From Maratus speciosus (lineage: Eukaryota; Arthropoda; Arachnida; Araneae; Salticidae): 64,000 nucleotides of DNA. Positions 10,668-22,159 of the stretch are shown piece after piece (the first letter of the stretch is position 1; every line of letters begins with the position of its first letter). Below the pieces are notes generated by a model, which worked only from the letters and a program-made list of their open reading frames with translations, ran no database searches and was not told the origin of the DNA. The stretch spans positions 17,749,936 through 17,813,935 of the forward strand of contig OZ010787.1 in assembly GCA_963932465.1 (NCBI GenBank). The letters run 5' to 3'. Both the position numbers and the translations under genes were made by a program.

Positions 10668-12209
10668 CAGGGTGTTTCAAAAATGACCGGTATACTTGAA
10701 AAAACAATAAAAACTAAACGGGTAGCGATAGAAATACACCGTTTGTTGCAATATGCTTGGGACAACAGTAAATTTTCAGCAGACAAACTTTCGAAATTAG
10801 TTACAATTTTCAACAACAAATGGCCTGCAGTCTGGAAAAATCTAAACCACGATATTTTCCACGTATCCACCATGCGCAGCAATAATATGGCGTAGTCTCT
10901 GAACGAAATTACCAGAAACATTTGTAAACATGTCAGGCGGGATTTCTTCACATGCAGAATAGATGTACTACTTCAGTTGTTCAATTGTTCCTGGATTGTG
11001 GCGGTACACCTGGTCTTTCATGTGTCCCCACAGAAAGAATTCACAGGGGTTCATGTCTAGTGAATAGGGAGGCCAATCCACGCCGCTTCCTGTATGTGTG
11101 GGATATCCCAAAGCAATCACACAATCATCGAAATGTTCATTCAGGAAATTAAATATGTCGGCCGTGCGATGTGGCCGGGCACCATCTTGCATAAACCACG
11201 AGGTGCTCGCAGTGTCCTCTAACGCATTTTGTACCACCGCAAATTCACGAAGAATGTCCAGATAGCGTGGTGCAGTAATCGTTTTGGATCTGAAAAATGG
11301 GCCAATGAGACCTTTGGAAGAAATGGCGGCCCAAACCAATACTTTTGGAGGATACAGGGACGATGGGACTGCAACATGGGGGTTTTCGGTTCCCCATATG
11401 CGACAGTTCTGTTTATTGACGAATCCGTTCAAGTAAAAATAAGCTTCGTCAGTAAACCAAATGCTGCCCACATGGATATCGCCGTCATCAATCCTTTGCA
11501 CCATATCGTTAGCGAATGTCTCTTCGTGCATCAATGGAAGCAGCGCTGAGGGGTTGCCGAGTTTGAATTTTGTATGGATAGAGGTGTAAACTCTGGCGCA
11601 TGAGACGATACGTGGACGTTGGCTTTATTTGGACCGCAGCTGCAACACGGCGAATGGAAACCCGAGGCCGCTGTTGGATCACCTTCTGCACATGCACAAG
11701 CTGAGCATTGCCCTCTGTGGTTGCCGTACGCGGTCGGCCTACCTTTCCAGCACGTTTATCCTTCACGCTCCCTGCCCGTTGAAATTTTTCAAACAGATCC
11801 TTTATTGTATCGCTTTTCGGTCCTTTGGCTACATTAAACTTCCGTTGAAAACTTCGTCTTCTTGCAACAACACTGTGTTCTATACTCTGGAATTCCAACA
11901 CCAGAAAAATCCTCTGTTCTAAGGAATAAACCATTTTTTCACAGCAAACTTGCAATCTGTGAACAGCACACGCTTACAGTAAAAAGACGACTTACAGAAT
12001 GGCGAACTCACAGACTGCGTTTTCTTCTATATCTTTCAAATCGCCTGCAGCGCCATCTGTTGTTGGACATTGTAACAAATTTCGAAAGTTTGTCTGCCTG
12101 AAAATTTACTGTTGTCCCAAGCATATTGCAACAAACGGTGTATTTCTATTGTTGCCCGTTTAGTTTTTATTGATTTTTCAAATATACCGGTCATATTTGA
12201 AACACCCTG
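10668..12209 (-). mobile_element. Mariner-type (IS630/Tc1) transposon inside a foldback arm
   Basis: Long inverted repeats of about 165 bp (10668-10835 and 12042-12209) begin CAGGGTGTTTCAAA and are flanked by TA at 10666-10667 and 12210-12211. Inside is one minus-strand transposase gene interrupted by a frameshift. The arms differ from one another by a modest number of changes, so the copy is not very recent. It interrupts the left arm of the 10341-13650 foldback, so it inserted later. Confidence 0.9.
10968..11955 (-). pseudogene. Mariner/Tc1-superfamily transposase, frameshifted
   Basis: The N-terminal part (11955-11509) contains a helix-turn-helix-like region (YSLEQRIFLVLEFQ, then RVSIRRVAAAVQIKPTSTYR, about residues 90-120). 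The C-terminal part (11534-10968) holds the DDE-type core. Its first Asp is in WFTDEAYFYLNG, the second in WFMQDGARPHRT and the third acidic residue in MNPCEFFLWG. Such enzymes cut at the inverted repeats and insert at TA. The two parts overlap in different frames near 11509-11534, so a one-base indel breaks the gene. I count 47 residues between the second and third acidic residues, against 34 in classic Tc1/mariner, so a different branch is likely. Most relatives have Asp at the position that is Glu here. Downstream, the 10968 end lacks some C-terminal residues. Confidence 0.88.
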
Positions 12210-13650
12210 TATATTTCTGCGAAGATTTTTTCCCGAAACCCCATAGGGCACCGTCAACAAATTGAAAAATAACAAATATCTTTTGGATAACCCCGCCAAA
12301 ACTAATGTAGCAAAAGTGTTCAAACAGTAGATTATGATTAAGTGCCTTATTGTAATAATTTGAGTTCATTTTTATGAGGACAGCATGTATACTCGAAGAG
12401 AAATTCAGATTTTCATAAAAACAGTCTCAAATTTTGCCAAGTTTTTTGCTTAGAATTTGCAGAGTTCTTAATATAAAAAATAGTTCTTTAAAAAAAATAT
12501 GAGAAACAACATTGTACACAATACCTTGCAATCAGAATTAAAATATAGTAAAAAATCATATGAAAAATGAGCACGTTTACTAAATAATGTTTCACTGAGC
12601 ATGCCCGAACGCCATAAAAATATAATGTGCATAATGTGTTAGCTAAATGTATAGAGCAACTTTTTTAAAAATCTCAAAAACATAGCTTGAAAATTCTAAA
12701 AATTATCATTGATAGAATAAGCACTAAATCCGTTGTTCTCAAAATGAAGCAAAAAGATGGGAGGCTCTATCCATATATCCATTGATTAGTTCCAATATAA
12801 CATACACAATATTGCGCGCACTACCGTATTTGGATACAACCCCTCATCTTTTTGCTTCCTTTTGTGACTAACGGATTTTGAGCTTATTCTAGCAACGGTA
12901 ATTTTCAGACTTTTCAAACTATGTTTTTGAGACTTTCACAAAAGTTGCTCTATACATTTAGCTAGCTCATTATGCAAATTATATTTTGATTACATTCGGG
13001 CATGCGCAGTGAATCATTATTCAGTAAACGTGTTCACTTTTCATACAATTTTCATTATTTTTTTATTCTGATTACAGTGTATTCTGTACAATTTTGTTTG
13101 CCATATTTTCTGAAAAGAACATTTTTTTATATTAAGAACTCTACAAATTATTAGCAAAAAACTTGGCAAATTTTGGGACTCTTTTTATAAAAACTTTAAT
13201 TTCTCTACGAGTATACATGCTATCCTCATACAAATGAACACAGTTTATTAAATAAGGCACTTAATCATAATCTACAGTTTGAACAATTTGCTATTAGTTT
13301 TGGCAGGGTTATCCAAAAGATATTCGTTATTTTTCAATTTGTTGACGGTCTCCTATGGAGTTTCGGGAAAAAATCTTCGCGGAAATATATGACCTATACT
13401 GTTTACACACCTGGAGTTTCAGGTTAATTCCTCATGTATTTTTCTAGATATTTAACAAAACGTCTAAAATCGAAAGTGGCCGGTCAGTAGTGTATATACA
13501 ATCTGATCAAAAGTATCCGGACAATTTTGATTTGAGATGTTTTGTCAAATATCTAGAGGAATTCTTGATGAATTCTTCTGTAAGTTCAGGAATGTAAAGA
13601 ACATGTTTGACCTCATATTTTCACCAAGAGTTTAGTCATGACGGTAATTA

Positions 13651-14209
13651 GAACGATTATCGTCCTGAGACCTGGCATCCATTTAAATGGATGTTTTGCT
13701 TTCTCCTTCTATTGTGCTAAATTTCATTGTAGCAATCTAAAACCAGTTTGGCATGGTAATGTATGAATCAAAAATCCACATTTAGCTTTTGGATTTCGGC
13801 AACGGTTCTCTGTTCACAAAATGGCGAAATAAATGTGTCAAGTTGGAATTCTATGTTCTGCTGGTAAGTTTCGTTTTTATGTTATTTTAATTTGTTTAAA
13901 ATATTTTAATTTTGCAATTTTAATAGCAGGTGTTAATGCTTACCTTATGTTCTTTATAATAAATCTATTCTTTCCCATACTTTTAGCATTTTTTTAGTTA
14001 TTTTAAAGCGAGTTATGGCCTGAACTTCAATTTAGATGGATGTGCTGTAAAACAAAATTAAAAAATCGAAATTTATTCATTTCTTTAAAAACACCCTTTC
14101 TTGTGCCTATTTGTTGAAAAAAACTCATATTAAAACAAATATATGCATTATATTTTGCTTGGGTCTCAGGAGGATATGCGAACATATATTGTACAATATC
14201 CATATATTC
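13651..14209. other. Unassigned AT-rich sequence
   Basis: It contains CATCCATTTAAATGGATG (13677-13694), a short palindrome just outside the foldback. Otherwise nothing is recognised. Confidence 0.45.
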
Positions 14210-14480
14210 GTAAGCTATAGCAATAGTTCATTTCGTGCATTTTATTTTACAGGGTGGTCCCAAACATTATTCTTTTTTTTTTACTTTTTGTTGGCGCTCT
14301 AATTGTTCTCCTGATCAAACCGCCGTTGATAAATATGAAGTCGAACATATTCTTCATAATCCTGAAGTTCCAGAAAAAGCCGACAAATGTAACAATAAAA
14401 CAACGAAAAACGACTTTAAATATTCAACAAAATGTCTGAAATTGAAAATGTCCGATCATCAAAGGCCATATATTGTAGGA
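14210..14480 (+). repeat. Diverged third copy of the foldback arm
   Basis: The order of blocks CTATAGC, TTTTACAGGGTG, TTGTTGGCGCTCTAATTG, AATATGAAGTCGAACAT and CTGAAGTTCCAGAA follows that of the left arm from 10300 to 10510, at clearly lower identity. It has no inverted partner beside it. The overlapping small plus-strand frames are side effects. Confidence 0.55.
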
Positions 14481-14785
14481 TCATTGTTTTGAAAGAATCC
14501 GTTACTAAAATTTCATTAAAACAGTATAATAAAACAGGCTATATACTTCTTTTGTGAATATTTAGAGGGTCTCAATACTTAAAAGTTTTAAAAACTATGA
14601 TTTATAACAAAATGCATGTAAGCCATTCTCCGATAATTTTAACTTTCATGAATAAGAATCATGTGAAATTCAACTTAACAAAAATAGCATTTTTAAATTT
14701 CCAGTTTTAATTTTTCATGGTCTTGTTGCTATAATTAGAAAATGTTCTTATTCAGCATTAAGTTTAATACTGTACTATCTTAGTG
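14481..14785. other. Unassigned AT-rich sequence
   Basis: No repeat, gene or terminus was recognised. Confidence 0.5.
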
Positions 14786-15055
14786 AGACCCACCCCATCA
14801 GTGGCTGAAAGGTTCTGCTCTCAAAGCTGGCAGACGGGAGGTGCTTGATTCAAACCCAATCGCAACCGTCGGCCTAACCGTTCGGAGTTTTCCGTGTTTT
14901 TCTCCGAACCTTGGGTATCCTTGCGTAAATACGGGTTAGGTTCCCTTAGAAAGCCCCACGGGGGGTACCCCTCCTCGGGCCTATATCCCTTGTGTAGATA
15001 ATCGGCCGTCATTAAAAAAACACTAGCACACTCAGTGAGACCCTTGCGATCCATT
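14786..15055 (+). repeat. tRNA-derived SINE
   Basis: The head carries an A-box-like stretch (AGTGGCTGAAAGGTTCTGCT, near 14800) and a B-box-like stretch (GTGCTTGATTCAAACCC, near 14841). This order is typical of a tRNA-type internal RNA polymerase III promoter. A GC-rich body follows (14862-15000) with CCCACGGGGGGTACCCC, a strong local palindrome. It cannot fold into an intact tRNA. Its composition contrasts with the AT-rich surroundings. Confidence 0.7.
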
Positions 15056-15082
15056 TAATAGTGAAATAGAATAGGTATGGTA

Positions 15083-16030
15083 AAGAAGGGACAGTAAGGA
15101 AAATTAGCACCTATTTTTAGGCAAGTGATGTTAAGCCTAAGTGATAGTCACAATGTTCATTGATATTTAGAAACAGTTATTTACATTGATCTAAAAAGCA
15201 AAAAAAAAAATTATTTACTACTAAAAGTTTAGGAATAATTGTTGGGGTCGGTAAGACTATCAATAAAGCCACAATGCTTGAAATTGATATTTAATTGCTG
15301 ATTTAAATTCTGCAGTAAATTTTCTGTCAAAGAATCACAGTAATTCTTCTCTAGCATAGTTCTGCATGAGAAAAAAGTTGAAAAAAAAAACTCTGTGGTT
15401 AATCTGGAATTATTTTCAGCATAATTTTAGCAAGCGGGACGATAAAGAATCTAAAATCCAGGGTCAGAGTTAAAAAAATAATAAACGTGAAAATATGTGC
15501 AGCTTAATTTTTTGCTGCATAATTCTTTAAAACAATAGTTCCAGTTTCGTAAAAAAAATTACGTGGAATTACTTTTATTGAAATAATTTTATCCAGTCAT
15601 CTCCAAACTTAAAAATCAGCATCAGGAACACGGGACGGTAAGGAATTTCATGCTACATTTTGACCCCCCCCCCCCCCAACATCGTGCCATACCTTATTTA
15701 TCTCGTATGGTTATACAAGCATGAAATGGTATGTTTTCCAATATAAGAAATAAAAACCCCAAATAATATGTATTAAAATAAAAATTATTATTCAGTCAAA
15801 ATTATGTGAGAATGCCTCATATGGGCGGTGTAATATCGAAACCACATTTACTAGAGCATAATAGCCCATTGTTTCATTTCTTTACCCATACGGTTGCAGA
15901 GCAACACTTATTTATTTTCACCTTTATTGTGTATAAAAAATCTATATTGAATATTCAATAAACAAAAAAAAGTTTCTCTTTGATAAAAACAAATATCACC
16001 GTCCCAAGCCTGAACTACAAAGTTCACATT
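15083..16030. mobile_element. GGGACGGTAAGG word-array element, copy A (family v)
   Basis: The word GGGACGGTAAGG or a variant occurs near 15088, 15246, 15438 and 15645, and inverted or partial near 15680 (ATCGTGCCATACC) and 15998 (ACCGTCCCAAG). The segment from AAAGAAGGGACAGTAAGG to about 15830 aligns with copy B at 55301-56135 through blocks such as CACAATGTTCATTGAT, AGAAACAGTTATTTACATTG and AAAATCAGCATC. It encodes no protein that I recognise. Exact ends are uncertain. Confidence 0.6.
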
Positions 16031-16285
16031 TCAAACTATAAAGCTTGCTGAACTCATCAACACAATTTTGTCATCCCGCGCCTGGAGAAAATATGGCACG
16101 GATAGGTCACTTTTCCCAAAGAATATTTGTTACGTGGTCACTACTCCACACAAACAAGGACATCCCAGGTTGCTGTACCCAATTCGATTCCTGGATGTAA
16201 CTGCTACAAATTACTGGTTTTCCATTACATCAAAATTACTGCTGGATGAGACTGCTAAGTTGGCGCGAATCCACCCCCCCCCCAA

Positions 16286-16316
<31 letters not shown>

Positions 16317-16321
16317 CCACC
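16031..16321. other. Unassigned, with a C tract and a TA microsatellite
   Basis: Contains a C run near 16273 and (TA)n from about 16290 to 16316. No gene is evident. Confidence 0.5.
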
Positions 16322-16845
16322 ACATATCGCGAATTTCAACAAATGGTCGCCGAAAAAAATAATTTTCGCCAATCGTTCAAAGAAAAAAATCGCCAAATGC
16401 GTCAAGGAATCGCGCAAAAAACGCCAATTTCGTCAAAGATTCTCGGGAAAAACGCGAATTTCGTCAAAAAGTCGCGGAAAAAACGCGCATTTCGTCAAAG
16501 GACCTGGAAAAAACGCAAATTTTGTCAAAAGATCGCAGAAAAAAGCGAATTTTGTCAACGAATCGCAGGAAAAAAACGCAAATTTCGTCAAAAAAACACA
16601 GAAAAATCGTGAACTTCGTCAAAGAATCCCGGGAAAAACGCAAATTTCGCAAAAGAATCGCGGAAAAAACGCTAATTTCGTCAAGTGATAGCGAAAAAAA
16701 TGCAAATTTTGTCAAGAGATACCGGAAAAATGCGAATTTCGTCAAAGGATTGCGAAAAAAATACGCGAATTTCAGCAAAGAATCGATGAAAAAACGCGAA
16801 CTTTGTCAAAGGACCGCGAAAAAAAACGCATATTTAGCGCCAGGA
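16322..16845 (+). repeat. Diverged 31-bp minisatellite, about 15 units
   Basis: Units of 30-34 bp follow the plan TTCGTCAAAG-AATCGC-GGAAAAAACGCGAA. At least 13 can be read in series from about 16400 to 16842, and earlier ones are looser. Several frames on both strands stay open because the units lack stops, giving lysine-rich or phenylalanine-rich pseudo-proteins; these are not genes. The word CGCGAATTTCG recalls the TTTCGCGAA words of the MITE at 9418-9868, so the array may have grown from such an end. Confidence 0.85.
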
Positions 16846-16849
16846 AATT

Positions 16850-18165
16850 CCTCGAGGCCGGACCCAGGGGGGAGGGGGGGATCGGAGCAATCGTCCACCC
16901 CCAAGATATAAATCCAATGCTTTTAACTGCAGTTTTCGCGGAACAGGCAGACATGCAAACGAAAACTAAACACTTTTCGGGTGTCAATGGTAAACCTCAC
17001 TGACGTTTCGGCAATTAATGAACAATAAAGGATTATGTCCTGTCAAAAGGCATATGGCGCCAAAATTTTTGACACTATGGGTTGAGTTGGGGGACGATGC
17101 CACTTCGTGTACCTTTTGTTGAATTTCTACGACAGAAAATTGACAGCGTTATGCGGATCCCTTTAAAGTGTGGAAACTTTTTCATATTTTCAAAGAAGCT
17201 GCACTTCTAATTTCTGTATAATATTTTTGCAGAGAGCTCTTTTGTTTGAGAAAAGAATGGGATGCAGCAATTTCCAAAGAAGGAAAGAAACAAGAAAAAG
17301 AAAGGACCTTTTTAAACTTCAAGCATCTTAATGTTTTCTGAAAAAAGCCACTAATGTTTTAAAAAAGTGTACTGCTATTGCCACCCACATTGGTGAATTT
17401 CAAGGGGTATTTGATGAATGAACAAAAAAGGATTTTGTCTTAGTCAGTTAAAAGCTAAAATGCATATGGTGTGTTAATTTCTTTAAAGCCAATTTCATAA
17501 ATCAGTTCTTCCTTTATGTATTTACTTAATGAAAGGCCTTCTAGGTGATTTGAATAGAAAATGCCACTCTACTGTCATCCACCGTTCATTGTTTAGTTTA
17601 TCATTTTTCGCTGTCTTTCTACCTCTTGTAGAGAAGATACGGAAACAGACCTGAGTCTCAGTAAAAAATGTTAACCTTGATGGACTAATAATGAGTAGAT
17701 TATGAAGAAGCATGCGCACCACTTAGATGACACATTTTGACTTTTCAAGGATGTTAAACCCCCTTGAGATTTTTATTCGAAGTTCCTTTTTGAATAAACC
17801 GATAAGATAAATAATTACCAGAGTAAAAGAGTAAAAAAGAAAAGAATAAAAATAAGACATTTAATAAATAAATTATATGGTAACATTTTTAATTTTTCGA
17901 CACAATAAGTAACAATAAGCCATATTTTGAGGAGAGGAGGCTTATATAATAAGAGGGTTGGTTAACCGAGTGTGTCGGTTAATTGAACGTCGTATAATCG
18001 AGAGTCTATAGTAATTTTAAATAGCATTAATTATTTCATATTCATATAATAATTAACTGCAAGGAATTTTTAACCAATAGAAACTATGACTGTGTTGATT
18101 ATATTTCATTTGATATCGCCCCCCCCCCCCCCGAAACGAGTCTCTGGATCCGCCCCTGCTGCTAA
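16850..18165. mobile_element. Segment between inverted GGATCCAG-like G-rich ends
   Basis: The left edge reads GGCCGGACCCAGGGGGGAGG. The right edge, read inversely, is GGGGCGGATCCAGAGAC followed by a G run (14 C in a row on the plus strand at 18118-18132). Such G-rich CGGATCCAGGGG starts are common at one end of dispersed repeats in arthropods. The interior has no recognisable gene; the frame at 17522-17722 has no domain. It could be one 1.3-kb element or two fragments. Confidence 0.35.
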
Positions 18166-19536
18166 GGCACTAAATATTTCCCACAATATCTATCCTGGAT
18201 GGCACTGTTACGCAGTAAGTCGCTAAAGATTTCCGTAGATGTCCTGACGCCAACATAAAATTTTAATTTTTAAGTAACGCTAACCTCTTGACATTTTTAC
18301 TGTTTACTGAGATTAACATGACCACCCACTGGCAAATGTATTGTCTGAAAAGAGATCTGCTGAGGATTAATATTATCAATCTCTAATCCCTACTGCTGCA
18401 TTTTATTGCTTAAAAGGCCAAAAGTTATGCCAGAGTTCTTTGTTTTTATTGCAAAATAGAAGAAATGTTACGTCATAGGTTTCCTCATACTTGAAACAAA
18501 ATTTGCTTATATTGCATCCCTGTCAATAGATAACAGATAATTGAGCATAATGCGCCATGCACGCTAATAGCGCCTGGTGCATGTAAAATCCGTCGTGGAT
18601 GCAAAGTTCTTCAAATTACCTGTGAATTATACCTCTGGAGTAGCCTTGCCAGGTGAGGGTCTCGTCATCTGATCAAGGTTTTAAATTACGAGACCAACTT
18701 GAGTAGCAATGTGTAGGTGTCAATCAACAAGATATAAATGTTAAGTAACAGGCATAACGAAGCTCACAACTGAGCAGTTGTTACTGAAGAAAGGATGACG
18801 ATCTAGGTGATCGTCAGGTTTATTGCCTCTATGCGGCGATTAGGCGGTCTCCCGCCCGGATACCAGGTATTAAAAACGTTTAGCTGGGGCAACCCGGCAG
18901 GTAGGGGCCTGATAATCGGTTAGAAAGAAAGAAATTGAGCATAATACTGTCCGCTGCAGAAACTAAACATCCCGCATTCCTGTAAACTTAATCCCCAAAC
19001 TTCGTTTCCAGTGTGCGTACATATTGTCGTGTAGCCAAAAACATTCTCAGGTCTTTTAGCGTGTGGAGTCTACAGACTTGGAGCATTGACTTGCCTTCCC
19101 CGACACTCGTCTGTGTTTAAGAAAGAAACATCACACATGAGCTGCTAAATGCTGTCTCACAAAAAGTTCGAACAACCCGCAAACTCCACTTATTTTTGAA
19201 TAAATAAAAATAAAGGGGAATGAAAGTTTTAATGAGTTATTTAGATACAGTTATAAAATTATTTGTAATTGCACTAATTTGTTTATTATTCTTAAACAGA
19301 ATACTTTCTTATTTTGAGTAAAATATAAAACTATAAATAATTAAATATTTGAATTATTTAAAAGAAATAAATTTTTTTGTCAATGTTATTTTTATTATTA
19401 TTATTCATATTTTTAATTTTATTTATTTACTTATTTATTTATTGATGTCACTAAAACAAGTATAACAGAAAGCAATGTTTGCTTTTCAAAAAATTGCAAA
19501 GAAGCAAGATTGTCAGCTTCATTTTTGAAGCAGATA
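18166..19536. other. Unassigned, with a GC-richer SINE-like patch
   Basis: At 18640-18930 composition rises and the segment ends in AAAGAAAGAAA, as SINE copies often do, with TTATTGCCTCTATGCGGCG and GTCTCCCGCCCGG inside. I could not find A and B boxes. About 18990-19130 is also less AT-rich but shows no exon signature I can defend. The remainder is plain AT-rich DNA. Confidence 0.4.
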
Positions 19537-21156
19537 CAGTGAGCAAAAAAGTATTTGCACACCAGGTAAATTTGTTGTAGCATATGTATAAATAAATAAA
19601 AAGCAACTAAGAATTAAAAATACCAACACTTTTACAAAACAAATAAACATATTTAATATCTGACTTAATAATTATATTTAAAATATGAAAACATAAAAAA
19701 GTAGCATTTCTACTGCCAAAAAAATATTTGCACACTAGCAATAAAAACAGAACTAGAGGAATTATTTATAAGTTAAAAACAGTGCTAATATTTAGTATGC
19801 ATGCCCTTTGCTTCAACTACAGCTTGTAATCGTCTGGGCATTGATTGTATTAATTTGTGACATGTTTCACTGCTGATTTGTAGCTATTCTTCCCTAAGAG
19901 CTTGCTTAAGTTCTGATTTGTTAGAAATTTTCTTTTTCCTTATTTTCTCATCCAAAATATGCTATAAATTTTCAACCGGATTGAGGTCTGATGATTGTGG
20001 GGGCGTTTTCAATTGATTTTTTACATTATAAAGCAACCATAACCTCGTAATATATGCAGTGTGTTTCGGATCGTTATCCTGTTGGAAATAATATGAATTA
20101 GGAATTCCTAATTTCAGAGCACTATTAGATAAATGATCTCGCAATATATTAATACATGGTTTAGCATTCATATTGCCTTCAATAAAGGTCATTTCGCCAA
20201 GTCCGTTAAAAGACATGCATTCCCAAATCATTACATGACCACCGCCATGTTTTACAGTTGGTTTCAAGTTTTTAATTTGAAGAGAAGTATTTGGCTTTCG
20301 CCATACAGTTTTCTTACCATCTGAGCCAAAAATATTGAACTTGCTTTCTTCGGAAAAAATAAGTTTTCCAAAACTCTAGTGGTTTGCTGACATAAACTTT
20401 TGCAAATTCAAGTCTTTTGACCCTATTTGTTTCCTTAGTAATTTTTTTTTTTTTGAGGGGCTCTTCCTCAAATATTTGCATCATGAAGAATATTTCTAAT
20501 TGATTGTGGTGTAACTATTGTTCCTGAAGTTGAAGCGACATCAACAGCCAATTCTCGAGCACTTAGAAAAGGGTTTTTTGAAGATTCTTTTATGATGGCT
20601 CTCCTTTGCCTGGTATTTAGCTTTCTTGGACGCCCAGTTCACGGCTTATTTATTGTCGAACCAGTTTCTTTTTTCTTCTTAATTACATAACGAACACTAG
20701 AAAAGTTTAGATTTAATTTTTTACCTATTCCTCGGTAATTTAATCCAGAATTGTGAAGAAATATAATCTTCTCACGGGTAGCAACAGAGGGTTCACACGT
20801 TTTCGGCGCCATTAGAACAAAAACTCCCCAGAATCCCTGCTCCAGTTAATATATTACGTGACTTTAAAGTGCGGGGCTAATGTACTGCGGGACTGATATG
20901 CTAAACATTTGCATAATGTTCACATTTAATGCCTTTTTTAACAGTCAATGCTTCTTGTGCAAATACTTTTTAGGTATGAGAAAATATTAATTTATTTTTT
21001 AAAATGTGTAATATTACTGTTTAAGGAAAATGGGTAGTTATTTTTATTTTCTTCTTATTTAAATAAATGAATAATTAAGAGAATAGTATCAAATTTGCTT
21101 TCTATGGTTACTTATGCAAAAAATTGTTTGCGTGCAAATACTTTTTTTGCTCACAG
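19537..21156 (-). mobile_element. Dead Tc1-like transposon
   Basis: The inverted ends CAGTGAGCAAAAAAGTATTT and its complement (ending at 21156) are flanked by TA at 19535-19536 and 21157-21158. The length of 1,620 bp is normal for a Tc1 element. It contains a single minus-strand transposase pseudogene. Confidence 0.92.
19785..20812 (-). pseudogene. Tc1-like DD34E transposase pseudogene
   Basis: The gene runs from an ATG at 20812 (MAPKTCEPSVATREK) to a TAG at 19785 after GMHTKY, about 342 codons, the usual Tc1 length. It has an N-terminal paired-like DNA-binding half with GRPRKL (near 20620), then the catalytic core. The second Asp is in FQQDNDPKHT and the Glu in SSDLNPVENL, with 34 residues between them (DD34E). 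The first catalytic residue reads FSEESKF, where active relatives have FSDES. After VENL the expected Trp codon is TAG, and a second expected Trp about 25 residues on is also TAG. More stops and a frame change lie between 20280 and 20650. The enzyme cannot be active. Confidence 0.88.
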
Positions 21157-21158
21157 TA

Positions 21159-21607
21159 AAATCCCTTTAAATACTACGTTTACAGAGTTATAACGAACAC
21201 TTGCAGTTAATTTTATCTGAAACTATACATATTCAACTATCAAGAGTTTTTTCGAGACTACAGCGTCCATACATTTTTCTCTGTAAAATAAAGAAAAATT
21301 TTCCTATACTTTGTAAGGAGTTATATTTCATTCAGGTATCTTCAGATAAATAGTCTATTCCTTTTAAGAAACATGCTGTATATTTGTGTATTACGTATAA
21401 ATTCTCGGCATTTTTCGGCGCATATGCTTAAAATATCCCACTACGTTTAAATAGCTAATTTTTGGCAAACATCACAATTTTCTTTTATTGTTTTATTTGA
21501 AAGACTGCGCAGTCTAGGAAAAACAAAAAAAAAAGCACTACCCCCACAACTAAAACTCTGCCTCAAATCTTCGTGTAGAAATATGATTGGTACCAATCTA
21601 TAAGTAC
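21159..21607. other. Unassigned AT-rich sequence between two transposons
   Basis: No gene or repeat was recognised. Confidence 0.5.
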
Positions 21608-22159
21608 TAGGTTGAGCAAAAGTTCTGGGAAATTTGTGAAAGTTTGGTTGTTATGCGAAAATTAACAACAAAAGCAACAAGGACTATTCTTCAAAGTAGA
21701 GACCATCATAGTCCACGACTTACTGCCATCATTCTGCCCGATTCCGGTTTGCTGGAAGTACCATGGCAGCTTCTTGGAATCCAAAAACTCTTGACATGCT
21801 TCTTCAACTTCATTAAAAGATACAAATTGGCGGCCCTTGAAAAAGTGTTACATTGATCGAAAGAGGCCATAATGGGATGGAGCCTCGTCTGGAATAAAGG
21901 CGGGTATGGGAGAATTTCGACGCTGTCCAACTGTGCAAACTTGTCCTTGGTCCTCTGGGCCACGTGCCGTTCGGCATTGTCGTGCTGAAACAAAACGCGC
22001 TTTCGGCGGACCAATCTTGCATTCTTCTGCACCAATTTGTCGTAGACGCGATCCATCTGCTGGCAATAGAGCTCGGCATTGATGGCACGACCATCATATA
22101 CGATAAAAATTCTGGTAAATATTAGATTAAAAATTTCCCAGGACTTTTTGCTCAACCTA
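21608..22159 (-). mobile_element. Internally deleted mariner element
   Basis: The left end is TAGGTTGAGCAAAAGTTC and the right end is its imperfect complement (ACTTTTTGCTCAACCTA). The span of 552 bp is well under the roughly 1.3 kb of a complete mariner. The retained coding part is the C-terminal half of a transposase on the minus strand; the N-terminal half is gone. Confidence 0.85.
21700..22125 (-). pseudogene. Mariner transposase C-terminal fragment
   Basis: Residues match the mariner DD34D core: YDGRAINAELYCQQMDRVYD, then LFQHDNAERHVAQRTKDK with the second catalytic Asp. A frameshift follows near 21900. In the alternate frame the sequence continues PDEAPSHYGLFRSM, where active relatives have SDYHLF, so the third catalytic Asp has become His. 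The part with the first Asp is deleted. The open frame extends upstream to 22305, but beyond 22159 it is the terminal repeat and flanking DNA, not transposase. Confidence 0.82.

Larger units (their letters stand above)
10341..13650. mobile_element. Large foldback element, left arm split by a mariner-type transposon
   Basis: The left arm is 10341-10667 plus 12210-12766, and the right arm is about 12839-13650 in inverse, with a short centre of about 70 bp. Matching blocks include GAGGTCAAACATG, ACATTCCTGAACTTACAGAA, GAGGAATTAACCTGAA, GTGTAAACAGTATA, GAAGATTTTTTCCCGAAAC and ACTTGGCAAATTTT. Words such as AAAAGTATCCGGACA near 13518 resemble Tc1-type termini. The reconstructed arms are about 0.8-0.9 kb each. 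There is no protein of its own. Confidence 0.75.

Noticed and set aside
10683..10895. 70-codon plus-strand ORF at the mariner end
   Set aside because: It consists of the inverted repeat; a near-mirror frame is found at the other end (12036-12323, minus).
14786..14870. Functional tRNA gene
   Set aside because: Box-like segments are present, but no cloverleaf with paired acceptor and anticodon arms could be drawn; it fits a SINE head.
16068..16911. Lysine-rich or phenylalanine-rich proteins of up to 206 codons
   Set aside because: They are translations of the 31-bp minisatellite in several frames on both strands.
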